DNA from: Candidatus Nanoarchaeia archaeon
GTDB taxonomy: Archaea > Nanobdellota > Nanobdellia > Woesearchaeales > SKIA01
Assembly: GCA_028279685.1 (NCBI GenBank)
Contig: JANQNG010000059.1
Coordinates: 1-64,000, forward strand
Reading direction: 5' to 3'
Length of the DNA stretch: 64,000 nt
The notes under the pieces: model-generated
What the model was told of the DNA's origin: nothing
Database searches by the model: none
What the model saw: the letters and a program-made list of their open reading frames with translations, nothing else
Part shown: piece after piece, positions 9,935-19,638 of the stretch
Layout: each line of letters opens with the position of its first letter
Position numbering within the stretch: position 1 is the stretch's first letter
Position numbers and translations under genes: made by a program

Positions 9935-10099
9935 TCACGGACTGAATGTAGAACCTAATATAATAGCAAGTACAATGATTACACAAATCATAATAATAAC
10001 ATGCGTCGGATTGAGTTCAATCTTCGCTTTGTAATCATCAAAATATCTTGTCAATCCAGCCCCTGAGGAAGGCATGTGCACTCTATTGTCTTTTGCCAT
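9935..10099 (-). CDS. secG: Preprotein translocase subunit Sec61-beta/SecG (54 aa, absent from the ORF track)
   Basis: Manual translation: MAKDNRVHMPSSGAGLTRYFDDYKAKIELNPTHVIIMICVIIVLAIILGSTFSP*; archaeal Sec61-beta pattern (MPSSGAGLxRYF + TM). Confidence 0.9.
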   Translation of the reverse strand: MAKDNRVHMPSSGAGLTRYFDDYKAKIELNPTHVIIMICVIIVLAIILGSTFSP

Positions 10100-10201
10100 C
10101 TAATCAGGGAGAGAAAGGGCGTTTATATAGTTTTTGGAGGTCTAGGCCACTAGACAAATGTGCAGTTAAAATATATAAATAAATGTGTGTTGCCATTTAG
10201 A

Positions 10202-10755
10202 ATGGAGAAGGACAGACTTGTGGTCTTTCAAGATAAGAAGATTCGAAGAATCTGGCATAATGAAGAATGGTATTTCTCAGTAGTTGATGTTGTGGCTGTT
10301 TTGACAGAAAGCCCTACGCCAAGGCAATATTGGGGAAAAGTTAAAGAAAGGGAATTTAAGGCTCTTCAGTTGTCCCCAATTTGGGTACAACTGAAATATG
10401 GAAGAATAGAGATATAAAAACAGAAAAAGAATTTGCAATACTTACTAATGAAATTAGTAAAGCAACTTTTGGCAAAACAGTAGGAGAGTATAAAGAATTT
10501 AAGAGACTTAAAAAGAAGAATCAAAATCTTCGCGACCACATGACCGATTGGGAATTGATTCTTACAATGTTTGGAGAAAAAGCAACCACAGATATTACAA
10601 AAGAAAGAAATTCACAAAGACTTAATGAATGTAAGGACTCTGCTGAAAAAGGAGGAAACATTGCAAAAAGAGCGAGAAAAGACTTAGAAAAAAACTTAAG
10701 GAGAAGTGTAATTTCTGATGAGAATTATTTGCCTAAAAAGAAAAAGTTGAAATAA
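10202..10755 (+). pseudogene. BRO-family (phage antirepressor-like) gene with internal deletion and frameshift
   Basis: N-half FQDKKIRRIWHNEEWYFSVVDVVAVLTESPTPRQYWGKVK...LQLSPIWVQLK in one frame; C-half WKNRDIKTEKEFAILTNEISKATFGKTVGEYKEFK...RDHMTDWELILTMFGE in another; the BRO middle is missing. Confidence 0.8.
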
Positions 10756-10840
10756 TTATTTCTTAGCTATTTTCCACAAGAATCGAAGTTGATTCTTGTA
10801 CTTAATAATAGTTTAACATTAAAGTATGTTCCTCAAATAT

Positions 10841-10934
10841 TAGAAAAAGTGTAAGGTACAGTACATCAGAGTGTGCTGCGCCCACTCTGGGGCTACAAAT
10901 TACTTCGTAATTTGTAACAGCCGCATTTTGGTAC
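10841..10934 (-). repeat. Second copy of the rnpB 3' terminus, interrupted by a 55-bp two-hairpin insert
   Basis: Tagaaaaagtgtaaggtacagta (10841-10863) and agccgcattttggtac (10919-10934) repeat 10935-10957 and 10958-10973. Confidence 0.85.
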
Positions 10935-10942
10935 TAGAAAAA

Positions 10943-11253
10943 GTGTAAGGTACAGTAAGCCGCATTTTGGTACGCGGTCAATTCGACGAAGAATTGAATC
11001 CACGATCCTGGTATTCTACTACGCCTCTCAAAGGAGTTGCACCAGCAGGGACTCGCCGTTTCATCTTTCCCAAGGAAATGTCAACGGGTTAACTCACTCC
11101 GTTTTATCGAAGCTTCGCCATATCATCCTGCGCCTTGGAAGTATCGTTGCTGAGCGGTTGCCATCCCTCTCGGAATTCCACCTTGCAATGGACTGCCTTT
11201 CGCGGTGTGCGGACTTTCCTCAGCCGAAGCCGTATCAGGTCTGTACCTTACAC
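10943..11253 (-). ncRNA. rnpB: RNase P RNA
   Basis: GAGGAAAGTCCGCAC near the 5' end and AAAATGCGGCTTAC near the 3' end; perfect 13-bp P1 (GTGTAAGGTACAG / CTGTACCTTACAC). Confidence 0.92.
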
Positions 11254-11269
11254 AAAATGAGAAGAGAGA

Positions 11270-11282
11270 GGAATTTAAAAAG
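11270..11282 (-). promoter_or_regulatory. Probable TATA box of rnpB
   Basis: ACTTTTTAAATTC on the minus strand, roughly 20-25 nt upstream of the inferred 5' end. Confidence 0.5.
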
Positions 11283-11306
11283 TTAATGACTGTCAGAATG
11301 TCTGTA

Positions 11307-11411
11307 AAGTACACTACTGCGCTACGTTCTTATGTACAAATCTAAACTCAAATCGAGTTCTGTCGTAATTCAATATGCATTAAGATAACTTCGCTGGGCA
11401 GTAGTGTACTT
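11307..11411. repeat. Intergenic hairpin element A (105 bp)
   Basis: Perfect 14-bp terminal IR AAGTACACTACTGC/GCAGTAGTGTACTT; core CCAGCGAAG...CGTAGC on the minus strand. Confidence 0.75.
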
Positions 11412-11423
11412 GCTAATAGAACA

Positions 11424-11879
11424 TCAAAAACTAAATCGCTTCTTGAATTCATCAGGATTGACATCTAACTCGATGATCTTCCAGGCTAATGATGTCGTGA
11501 GTTCAATAGAGCCTCTAAGCACATCTGTTTCAGTAATAATACCTATTACATCTCCATGTTCAGACACAACAGGGAATCTTCTTATATTATGTTTCTGCAT
11601 CAGATTGCCTGCAGCGACAATAGTGGCAGTGTCGTGTATTGTTTGTACTGGAGAGGACATAGTTTCATGAACTTTCATTTCATCAGTATTGCTGTGATCT
11701 TTCACTATTCTAAGAATATCTCGTTCTGTAAGAATACCTTCAGGTTTTCCTTCATCAAAAACAAGAACGCAGCTGATGTTATGCTCTGCCATCACATTAA
11801 CAGCATCAATTACTGTCTGTTCCTTACCAATAGTTTTCAATTCGGTTGTCATGATGTCTTTCACTTTTGTATGTTTCAT
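11424..11879 (-). CDS. CBS-domain pair protein
   Basis: Two CBS repeats (VKDIMTTELKTIGKEQTVIDAVNVMAEHNIS...; VHETMSSPVQTI...). Confidence 0.9.
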   Translation of the reverse strand: MKHTKVKDIMTTELKTIGKEQTVIDAVNVMAEHNISCVLVFDEGKPEGILTERDILRIVKDHSNTDEMKVHETMSSPVQTIHDTATIVAAGNLMQKHNIRRFPVVSEHGDVIGIITETDVLRGSIELTTSLAWKIIELDVNPDEFKKRFSF

Positions 11880-11888
11880 GATAGCACC

Positions 11889-12680
11889 TCAATAGAGTTT
11901 AAGATCGTTTTTTTCTACGAATAATCTATATTTATGTTTCAGCTCGTTCCAATCGATATCAATATCTTTAAGCTTGCGTTCAATCACATTATGGAACTGG
12001 GTTCCTTGCTTTGCTTTTTCGACACATTCTTCCTGCATTTTGATGACTTGTTCCGTCAGGTTATTGAACGTTCCTCCTGTTTCTATCCAGAGTTCAATAA
12101 GTTCGAAGAACATATCATTATATTCTTTACTGTCAAGAGATTGATGTCTAGGAACAAGACCTTGTCGTCCTACTCTTAGTTCAGCAGGCATGTCAAAATC
12201 TTTCTCAAGTCTGAAATACTCCATTTTAAGCTGATCAAGAATACCTTTCAAAGATTTTCTAATGGTGTGGATTGCATCTTCATGAGAATATCCTCTCACT
12301 TCCATCTCAATCGAGTTCAGCACAAAAATATTAATGAGTAGATTCAGCTTGTATCTAGCTTTTTCCAGATGGGAAAGATACTTGTCGACTGCTACTTTTC
12401 GGCGTTCCTTGCTGTCCTCTATAATTTGCTCATCAGAAATCTTTGTCATCTGAAGAATTTCTTTAATCTCGAGTACGAGTTGAGGGTCTGCGCGTATTTT
12501 TTCATTAGTATCAATAAGTTTGAACAACACTTTTTCTCGCTCATCGTAACCTGTTTTATCGAAAGTTTCAATAGTCAATCCTAATTGCTCTAGAATAATG
12601 AAGAATTCTTTTTCGTATTCATAACCGAAATGATTTGCTAGATACATACGAAGTTCGTCAATAATCATAGAACAGAACAC
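11889..12680 (-). CDS. Hypothetical helical protein
   Basis: 263 aa ORF adjacent to the CBS gene. Confidence 0.6.
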   Translation of the reverse strand: MFCSMIIDELRMYLANHFGYEYEKEFFIILEQLGLTIETFDKTGYDEREKVLFKLIDTNEKIRADPQLVLEIKEILQMTKISDEQIIEDSKERRKVAVDKYLSHLEKARYKLNLLINIFVLNSIEMEVRGYSHEDAIHTIRKSLKGILDQLKMEYFRLEKDFDMPAELRVGRQGLVPRHQSLDSKEYNDMFFELIELWIETGGTFNNLTEQVIKMQEECVEKAKQGTQFHNVIERKLKDIDIDWNELKHKYRLFVEKNDLKLY

Positions 12681-12912
12681 ACATCAGGGATTTATAAAGA
12701 TTATCGCCTCTTCAGGCTATTGATGAAGAGTAACAAACTCACTATTTGAGGGTTTACTATGTAAAATTATAGTCAATACATCTCGTTCATGGCGAGTTTT
12801 GGGCTGAAAATTACTCCTCGAGAAGGAGAGTTTTGAATACACGCAATTTTCAGTAACATTTATATAGTCACATCTGTTCGTACATTTAAAAAGGTGTTAG
12901 AGGGGACTTAGG

Positions 12913-13914
12913 TTGAAAACCATCATAAAAGTCGACAAGATTGTGAAGGTATTCGGTAATACTGTTGTGCTCTACGATATCGATCTTGAAATAAAAGTAG
13001 GTGAGATCTTTGGCGTTATTGGCAGTTCAGGAGCTGGGAAAACCACCTTATTGAATGCATTGATAGGATTTATCAGACCTGAGAAAGGAGATGTGCTCTT
13101 CAGAGGAGAGTATCTCAAAAGCCACAGTCACGAGCTCTTCACTTCAGTTTACAAAAGAACATTAGATATCAAAAAAGCATTTGGGTTTGCCAGCCAACAT
13201 CCTAGCTTGTATCCTAACCTTACGGTTGAAGAAAATCTTGATTATTTTGCATCGTTGTATGGCATTCCGAAGGGAAGAAAGAAGCGCAATATGAAATTGT
13301 TGCTTGATCTGATGGATCTAACGCATGCAAGGAAACGATTAGTGAGTAAACTCTCAGGAGGAATGCAGCGAAGATTAGATATCGCTTGCGCGTTAATTCA
13401 TGATCCCAAAGTGCTGATTTTGGATGAACCTACTGCAGATCTTGATCCTTATCTTCGCAATCACATCTACAAACTTATTAAGAAGATCAGTAGAAAAGGA
13501 ACAACGATTATTATTGCATCACACAACCTCACAGAGGTTGAGCAACTAGTGGACAGAATAGGAATTCTCAACAAAGGAAAGCTACTTAGAGTAGGAACGC
13601 CAAACGAACTGAAGCGTAAGTTGCTCAAATTCGAGCAAATTAGAATACAAACATTCCCTGGAAAATATGAAACTATCTCCAGAAAAATTAAATCTTCAAT
13701 GGTAGAACGTATAGAAAACACAGGATCTGAGCTCGTCATCTATACAATGAGTCCTGAGAAAGTAATCCATGATGTATTGCACGCTATAGAAGAATGCAAA
13801 GAGAAACTTATCGACCTTAAGACATTGAAAGGAACACTCGATGATGTATTCATCAAACTTGCTGCACAAAATATCACAAGAATGAGGAAGCAAGTAATTA
13901 AGAAAAAGGGATAA
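12913..13914 (+). CDS. ABC transporter ATP-binding protein (TTG start)
   Basis: Walker A GSSGAGKTT, signature LSGGMQRRLDIA, Walker B VLILDEPTADLD. Confidence 0.93.
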   Translation: MKTIIKVDKIVKVFGNTVVLYDIDLEIKVGEIFGVIGSSGAGKTTLLNALIGFIRPEKGDVLFRGEYLKSHSHELFTSVYKRTLDIKKAFGFASQHPSLYPNLTVEENLDYFASLYGIPKGRKKRNMKLLLDLMDLTHARKRLVSKLSGGMQRRLDIACALIHDPKVLILDEPTADLDPYLRNHIYKLIKKISRKGTTIIIASHNLTEVEQLVDRIGILNKGKLLRVGTPNELKRKLLKFEQIRIQTFPGKYETISRKIKSSMVERIENTGSELVIYTMSPEKVIHDVLHAIEECKEKLIDLKTLKGTLDDVFIKLAAQNITRMRKQVIKKKG

Positions 13915-13917
13915 ACT

Positions 13918-15909
13918 ATGACTTTGATGACTATTATCCAAAAAAATATGAAGCGCCTGTTCAGGAGCAGAAATAGCTCTTTTGTGATAATTTTTGGTCC
14001 TTTACTTATCATTCTTCTTGTGGGATTAGCATTCAATAACACAATACAGTACACATTTACCGTTGGAGTATATAGTCCTGAGTACAACGATTTTGTTGAT
14101 TCCTATATTGATCAATTGAGAAGCAAGCAATTCAATACATACAAGTACAAAACACTTGCAGGGTGTACTGCTGATATCAGAAGAGGACTGTTGCATACAT
14201 GTATTGAGTTTCCAGAGGAGTTCAGCCTCGGAACTAACAAGACAAATAATCTGATGATTTATGCAGATACCTCTAATCTTAACTTTGTTGAAATAGTCAT
14301 TGATGCAGTCTCTGCAAAAATATCTTCGAGAACAGAAGAAGTTAGCAGAACAGAAGCGTATAAAATTCTCAGTACATTGCAAGCGACAAATGAAAGAGTG
14401 TTGCAGGATAGGGATGTGGTTGAAAGACTTACCTCAGAAACAAGCACTATCAAAAATACATTGCAAACCGTCAAGGACGATCTCGATAGCCTTGATTTCG
14501 AAATTGATCTGAGATCTCCTTCGCAAATGCTCAACGATATTGATGAAATAAAAGAGACTATTGATGACCTTGAGAATGAGACACTTGAAGTGATGGATGA
14601 ATTTATAGAATATGCAGAGGATTACTATGATACGGGAGACGAAGATGAACCTGATAAGCAAGTTGATAAAATAAGTAACACGAGCGCAGAAATCGCTCAA
14701 TCATTTGATAGTCTTCCTGGACTTCTGAATGATATCTATGGTGATCTTTCATCAATGTCAGATGATCTCGAGAGTGCTGATGAGAAGGTTAATCGCTTAG
14801 AGACCACCAATAAAAATATCAAGAACACGCTTAATGATCTTCGTGTTGCAGCACAGGAGATGATTGATGATCTTGATGAAATGAGTGACCGTATTGCGGA
14901 AAATGTAGCTACTATTGAAGCCATATCAGCACAAACATCTGCAGGTACTATTGCATCTCCTATTGTGACGAAGATACAACCTGTTACTGAGGAAGAAAAG
15001 AAACTTTCGTTTGTGATCCATCATTTTGTTACTATCGTTATTATGTTTATGAGTATACTCTTAGCAGGAACGTTAGTAATCATGGAGAAGACCTCGAATG
15101 CTTTTTTCAGAAATTTCTCGACACCAGTTAAGGATATTACGTTTATCATTTCGACTTTTCTTACCACCGTATTGGTATTGTTGATGCAGCTTGCAGTAAT
15201 CTTTGTGATTGGTACCTATTACCTTGAGATTCCTTTGACGGGGAATATTTTTGTTACACTTTTTGTGATTATACTTGGCACTAGTGTATTCACATTAATA
15301 GGTATGTGTGTAGGATATCTGTTCAGTTCACAAGAAACAGTAACTTTAGCATCAGTTACTTTAGGCAGTATTTTTCTCTTCACTTCTAATATTATTCTTC
15401 CTATTGAAAGCATGGGGGTCTTCATGCAGTTGCTAGTAAAGATCAACCCTTATGTAATGATAAGTGAAGCACTAAGAAAAGCAGTGTTGTTTCAGGCAAA
15501 TTTCATCAGTCTCTTCTCAACTATTTTGCTCATTATTGTTTTTGGAGGAGTATTGTTTTTGCTCGTTCTCGTGATTGAGCGAGCTACAAAATCACTCGTG
15601 CTTGGAAAACTTACTTCTACTAATGTGATTTCAGATTATCTCACGGACATTGAAGATATTCCTAAGAGCAAGTATTTTGTGTTCGATGATGGAAGTGTAG
15701 TGAAAAGCAAAGAAGAACTTATTGAAGCGCTGAAAGTGATGAGTGATGAGACGTTTGATAAGTATGTAAATCTCAAGAAAAATGCATTTTCTGAATGGAT
15801 CTATGATGTCTATAAAGATGCTAAGCTGGCTGAGCGCATACGAAATATGAACAGAACAGGCCATATTAAAGTGCTGATGATGAACATTAGAGCAAGAAAG
15901 AAAGGATGA
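13918..15909 (+). CDS. ABC-2 type permease with large central coiled-coil domain
   Basis: N-terminal TM, about 250 aa of coiled coil, C-terminal TM cluster; directly follows the ATPase gene. Confidence 0.85.
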   Translation: MTLMTIIQKNMKRLFRSRNSSFVIIFGPLLIILLVGLAFNNTIQYTFTVGVYSPEYNDFVDSYIDQLRSKQFNTYKYKTLAGCTADIRRGLLHTCIEFPEEFSLGTNKTNNLMIYADTSNLNFVEIVIDAVSAKISSRTEEVSRTEAYKILSTLQATNERVLQDRDVVERLTSETSTIKNTLQTVKDDLDSLDFEIDLRSPSQMLNDIDEIKETIDDLENETLEVMDEFIEYAEDYYDTGDEDEPDKQVDKISNTSAEIAQSFDSLPGLLNDIYGDLSSMSDDLESADEKVNRLETTNKNIKNTLNDLRVAAQEMIDDLDEMSDRIAENVATIEAISAQTSAGTIASPIVTKIQPVTEEEKKLSFVIHHFVTIVIMFMSILLAGTLVIMEKTSNAFFRNFSTPVKDITFIISTFLTTVLVLLMQLAVIFVIGTYYLEIPLTGNIFVTLFVIILGTSVFTLIGMCVGYLFSSQETVTLASVTLGSIFLFTSNIILPIESMGVFMQLLVKINPYVMISEALRKAVLFQANFISLFSTILLIIVFGGVLFLLVLVIERATKSLVLGKLTSTNVISDYLTDIEDIPKSKYFVFDDGSVVKSKEELIEALKVMSDETFDKYVNLKKNAFSEWIYDVYKDAKLAERIRNMNRTGHIKVLMMNIRARKKG

Positions 15910-16000
15910 TTTTTTTTGTTTCTGTAATACAGAAAATAAATTTTGTATATTGGTTGTGCAAAAGGTAATATTTATATATTTGTTTTGCGGTGATATATGA

Positions 16001-16393
16001 ATGGCTGAAAATACCAGTAAAGAGCCTGATAAGAAGGAAATGCTTAAACTAATGGTAGAAATAGAAACTATTTTTGGTGATGCGAAAGAAAATTTACCAT
16101 CTAGCTTGTTCCCGAAAGAATCTGTTATGGAAGGATCTGTTTCTTTCAGAGTACAAGCAGGAATTGGTTATTATATCATTATCTATGATGATAAGACAGG
16201 AAGTACAGTGACAATTAAAACTTTAGAGTTTCTCAATGAGTTTTTGGAGCATTGCAGTGAAGAGTTCAAAAAAAGACTTCTTCTCGCTAGAGAGAAAGGA
16301 TTTCTTCCGAAAATAGGAGATGTTTTCATAGATATTAAGACATTTAAAGTCTATAATGATTTATGGGAGTTTTATTACAAAATGAACGCATAG
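16001..16393 (+). CDS. Hypothetical protein
   Basis: 130 aa ORF preceded by a TATA-like sequence (tttatatat). Confidence 0.6.
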   Translation: MAENTSKEPDKKEMLKLMVEIETIFGDAKENLPSSLFPKESVMEGSVSFRVQAGIGYYIIIYDDKTGSTVTIKTLEFLNEFLEHCSEEFKKRLLLAREKGFLPKIGDVFIDIKTFKVYNDLWEFYYKMNA

Positions 16394-16429
16394 CAGAAAC
16401 TATATAATAGATATTATTCATCTCTTTCT

Positions 16430-16882
16430 ATGCAAGTGATTATTGTAACAGGAACTCCTGCAACAGGGAAGACAACCTATGCGAAGAAGCTAGCTGCTGA
16501 GAAAGGCTATACGTATATTGATATTACTGCTTTTGTGAAAGAGTATGGATTATCAGATGGCTATGATGAAGAGAAGCAGTGCGAAATTGTTGATGAGTAT
16601 AAATTACAAGGAGCATTAGAAGCACATATGCAAAAACTGGAGAAAGAAAATACATCAGGGGTTGTGATCGATGGTCATATGAGTCAGTGTTTAGATAACG
16701 TTGATGAATGTATTGTGATGAGGTGTGAATTGAAGGAATTGGAGAGGCGGTTAAAAGACAGAGGTTATTCTGAAGAGAAGATTAAGGAAAACTTGGAAGC
16801 AGAGATTATGGAAGTCTGCAAGCTAGAAGCAGAAGAGAAAGGATTCAAAACAAGAGAAGTCCGAGGAGAATCTAATCAGTAA
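16430..16882 (+). CDS. AK6/Fap7-like adenylate kinase
   Basis: VTGTPATGKTTYAKKLA...YTYIDITAFVKE...GVVIDGHMSQ. Confidence 0.85.
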   Translation: MQVIIVTGTPATGKTTYAKKLAAEKGYTYIDITAFVKEYGLSDGYDEEKQCEIVDEYKLQGALEAHMQKLEKENTSGVVIDGHMSQCLDNVDECIVMRCELKELERRLKDRGYSEEKIKENLEAEIMEVCKLEAEEKGFKTREVRGESNQ

Positions 16883-17270
16883 TAAGTGATTTATTTTTAT
16901 TCCAATCATAAACAGGCAGTCTGAAGTTTTTGAAAGGCTCAGCACAATCAGCAACATATATTATTTTATTTTCATCCATAAACAAGCCAGATCGGCATTT
17001 ATCACAAAGATCATCCATAAGTGCTCTGCCCTCGAGCTTTTCAGTTGTCAAATATATTTCTATGGGTGTGGGAAACTTGACTATTATTTTTCTTTTTTCA
17101 TTATATTCAATATTATTCTCATCAAATGTTCTATGCCATTCGAACCCCATTGCATAAGGTCCTTCTTCAGCATTTTGAGAAGTTATTCCTGTTAAAGGTC
17201 TTAATCCAGATGCAGGTGCTTCATCAGCAAAAAAATGTGTGTAGTAGATTTTTAACTCTGATTCAGTCAT
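16872..17270 (-). CDS. Hypothetical protein
   Basis: 132 aa ORF, convergent with the AK6 gene. Confidence 0.5.
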   Translation of the reverse strand: MTESELKIYYTHFFADEAPASGLRPLTGITSQNAEEGPYAMGFEWHRTFDENNIEYNEKRKIIVKFPTPIEIYLTTEKLEGRALMDDLCDKCRSGLFMDENKIIYVADCAEPFKNFRLPVYDWNKNKSLITD

Positions 17271-17324
17271 GGGGAGAGAAAAGGTAAATACATTATAAAG
17301 CTTTTCACCAGTATTTTAAATAAA

Positions 17325-18737
17325 TCATAACACATCAATATCATGTGGGTTGGATTCTCTTTTACCTCCTGATGTGATGCGAACAAATTCTGCGTTCTTG
17401 TGAACTTCTTCAATTGTTTTAGCGCCACAATAACTAATACCAGAACGAATACCTCGTAACAAAGGTTGTACCACTTCTTGAACGCTTCCTCTGAAAGGCA
17501 CTGTTGCTTCAACACCCTCAGCATTAACCTTGTTTATATCTTCAACATTCTTTGAATCACCATTAATACGTTCTTGTCTTCCAAGGTTAGCGCCTAATGA
17601 AGCCATCCCTCTGAATAACTTAAATTTTTTGCCGTTTTTGATAAATGTCTCACCAGGAGATTCTTCAGTACCTGCAAATAGCCCTCCTATCATAACGCTA
17701 TGAGCTCCCGCAGCTAATGCTTTCACAATATCTCCAGAACCTTTAATACCTCCGTCAGCAATAAAAGGAATATTATGTTTTTTGCAGGTTTTGGCAACAT
17801 CTAATAATGCGGTAATTTGAGGAATACCAGCACCAGAAACCAGACGAGTAGTACATGCTGAACCAGGACCGACGCCTACTTTAATACAATCAGCTCCAGC
17901 TTTAATCAATGCTTCAGCGCCTTCTGCTGTGCAGACATTCCCTGCAATAACACCGATATTAAGTTTCTTCAATCCTTTTACAGCGTCAATCATATGCTTT
18001 GAATGTCCATGAGCCAAATCAACGCAGATAGCATCAACACCTTCCGCAATAAGTGCTTTGGCTCTTTCTAAATAATCTTTTACTCCAACACAGCCAACAA
18101 TCATCAATCTGCCTTTTTTATCGCGTAATGCATGAGGCCATTTTCTTCTCATGCGAATATCTTTCATTGTTACTAATCCTTTCAGTTTATCTTTGTCAAC
18201 AACAATAACTTTCTCAATCTTATGCTTCTTCATCAGTGCAATCTCATCGTCAACAGAACTACCTAATGAAGCAGTGATTAATGTAGTAGTCATAAGATCT
18301 TTAACTAACACAGTATCATCTTCTTCAAAGGAATAGTCTCTTCTAGTAAGAATGCCAACAGGTGTCTTTCCTTTGACAACAACTAATGTGGTGATGTGGT
18401 TCTCGGACATTAATTTTTTTGCGTCTGCTAATGTTTTTTCTTCTGTAATAGTGATAGGATCTTCAACCAAAACATTAGCTGCCCTCTTTACTTTTCTTAT
18501 TTCAAGAGCTTGCTGTTCAATAGTCATGAATTGATGCATGAATGCAATACCACCCATCCTTGCCAAAGCAATAGCAGATTTTGCGTTAACAACAGAATCC
18601 ATGTTTGCCATGCAGAGGGGGATATGCAAAGGAACATTATTTGTTAATTTACTTTCTAATGTGGCTTCGCTTCGAGAGTTCAAACTAGAATACTTAGGCT
18701 TCAACAATACATCGTCATAACTTAATGCTAATTCCAT
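17325..18737 (-). CDS. guaB: IMP dehydrogenase
   Basis: [22 protein letters not shown] pair, [39 protein letters not shown]; start placed at MELAL. Confidence 0.95.
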   Translation of the reverse strand: MELALSYDDVLLKPKYSSLNSRSEATLESKLTNNVPLHIPLCMANMDSVVNAKSAIALARMGGIAFMHQFMTIEQQALEIRKVKRAANVLVEDPITITEEKTLADAKKLMSENHITTLVVVKGKTPVGILTRRDYSFEEDDTVLVKDLMTTTLITASLGSSVDDEIALMKKHKIEKVIVVDKDKLKGLVTMKDIRMRRKWPHALRDKKGRLMIVGCVGVKDYLERAKALIAEGVDAICVDLAHGHSKHMIDAVKGLKKLNIGVIAGNVCTAEGAEALIKAGADCIKVGVGPGSACTTRLVSGAGIPQITALLDVAKTCKKHNIPFIADGGIKGSGDIVKALAAGAHSVMIGGLFAGTEESPGETFIKNGKKFKLFRGMASLGANLGRQERINGDSKNVEDINKVNAEGVEATVPFRGSVQEVVQPLLRGIRSGISYCGAKTIEEVHKNAEFVRITSGGKRESNPHDIDVL

Positions 18738-18822
18738 CCAATCACACTCTTTATGCACGGTCAATATAGGGAAAGAAGTATCCTTTCCTAAATGGATTCT
18801 AGAAGATAGTATAAAAATATTA

Positions 18823-19209
18823 TTATTCTGTAGCATATGGCATGAAATTCATAAAATACTCTTTCAAAGCGGTAGATTTCCTTTTTAATGTATCTATTCC
18901 TTCTTCAAGTTTATCTTTTTTTGATACGTATATTTGTTTTGCTTTAACAAAAGTGGTAAAAGATTTCCTCCAAAATAGGAATTTATAAGTTCCTTCTATA
19001 TCAAAGCCATCAATGGAAATGGTCTTCTGATCTGTTGAGTTAATGCAGCTAACCAATTGATTTGTTTGAAGGTATTTGATAGAAGCGTACTCTGTAAGCC
19101 TACCGAAGACTTTCATAACAACACCCAGACCAGAACCATGAGGTCCAAAAGATTCAATATCTTCGAGTTTCAGTTCAAGTTTCGATAGTAATTGTTTTTT
19201 TGATGGCAT
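18823..19209 (-). CDS. Hypothetical protein
   Basis: 128 aa ORF. Confidence 0.5.
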   Translation of the reverse strand: MPSKKQLLSKLELKLEDIESFGPHGSGLGVVMKVFGRLTEYASIKYLQTNQLVSCINSTDQKTISIDGFDIEGTYKFLFWRKSFTTFVKAKQIYVSKKDKLEEGIDTLKRKSTALKEYFMNFMPYATE

Positions 19210-19292
19210 GCTTTGATGGTAGTTGTTTCTATTAAAAATGTTACGGAATAATAAGGAGAACCTTTTTTAAGAATTGTTTAGAATGATTTATT

Positions 19293-19514
19293 ATGGAATT
19301 GAAAGAGATCATCAAGCACGAGAGGGAGAATCTTGATCCAATAAAAGACGAAGATGCTTTAGCGGTGCATGATGCGAAATGCCCAAAGTGTGGCTATAAT
19401 AAAGCACAACTGTTCAGCAAAGGGATTTGGTATTCAGATGAAGACGAAGCCATGTTCTACAAATGCGGTAAATGTGGTCGTACTTGGCAAATAGGAGGTC
19501 ATAGAGTAAAATAG
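19293..19514 (+). CDS. TFS/RPB9-like zinc-ribbon protein
   Basis: CPKCGYNKAQLFSKGIWYSDEDEAMFYKCGKCGRTW. Confidence 0.75.
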   Translation: MELKEIIKHERENLDPIKDEDALAVHDAKCPKCGYNKAQLFSKGIWYSDEDEAMFYKCGKCGRTWQIGGHRVK

Positions 19515-19638
19515 GAATTCTGAGAGTATTGCAATCAGGAGCATATTCCGATCATTTCTATAACGGAAATCAATAAATATTTACTAAACAGTAGTACAAA
19601 TAGAAATATTTATATACTTTTTATTTTTTGCAAGTTAT

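Noticed and set aside
11123-11314. 63-aa minus-strand ORF
   Set aside because: Lies inside and upstream of the RNase P RNA gene; coincidental frame.
13740-14700. Several minus-strand ORFs under the ABC transporter genes
   Set aside because: Antisense to strongly supported coding regions with no homology-like features.
1429-17270. Possible paralogy between ORFs 1429-2076 and 16872-17270 (GPY...KKxIVxxPTxEIxL)
   Set aside because: Similarity is short and by eye only; not strong enough to report without a profile search.
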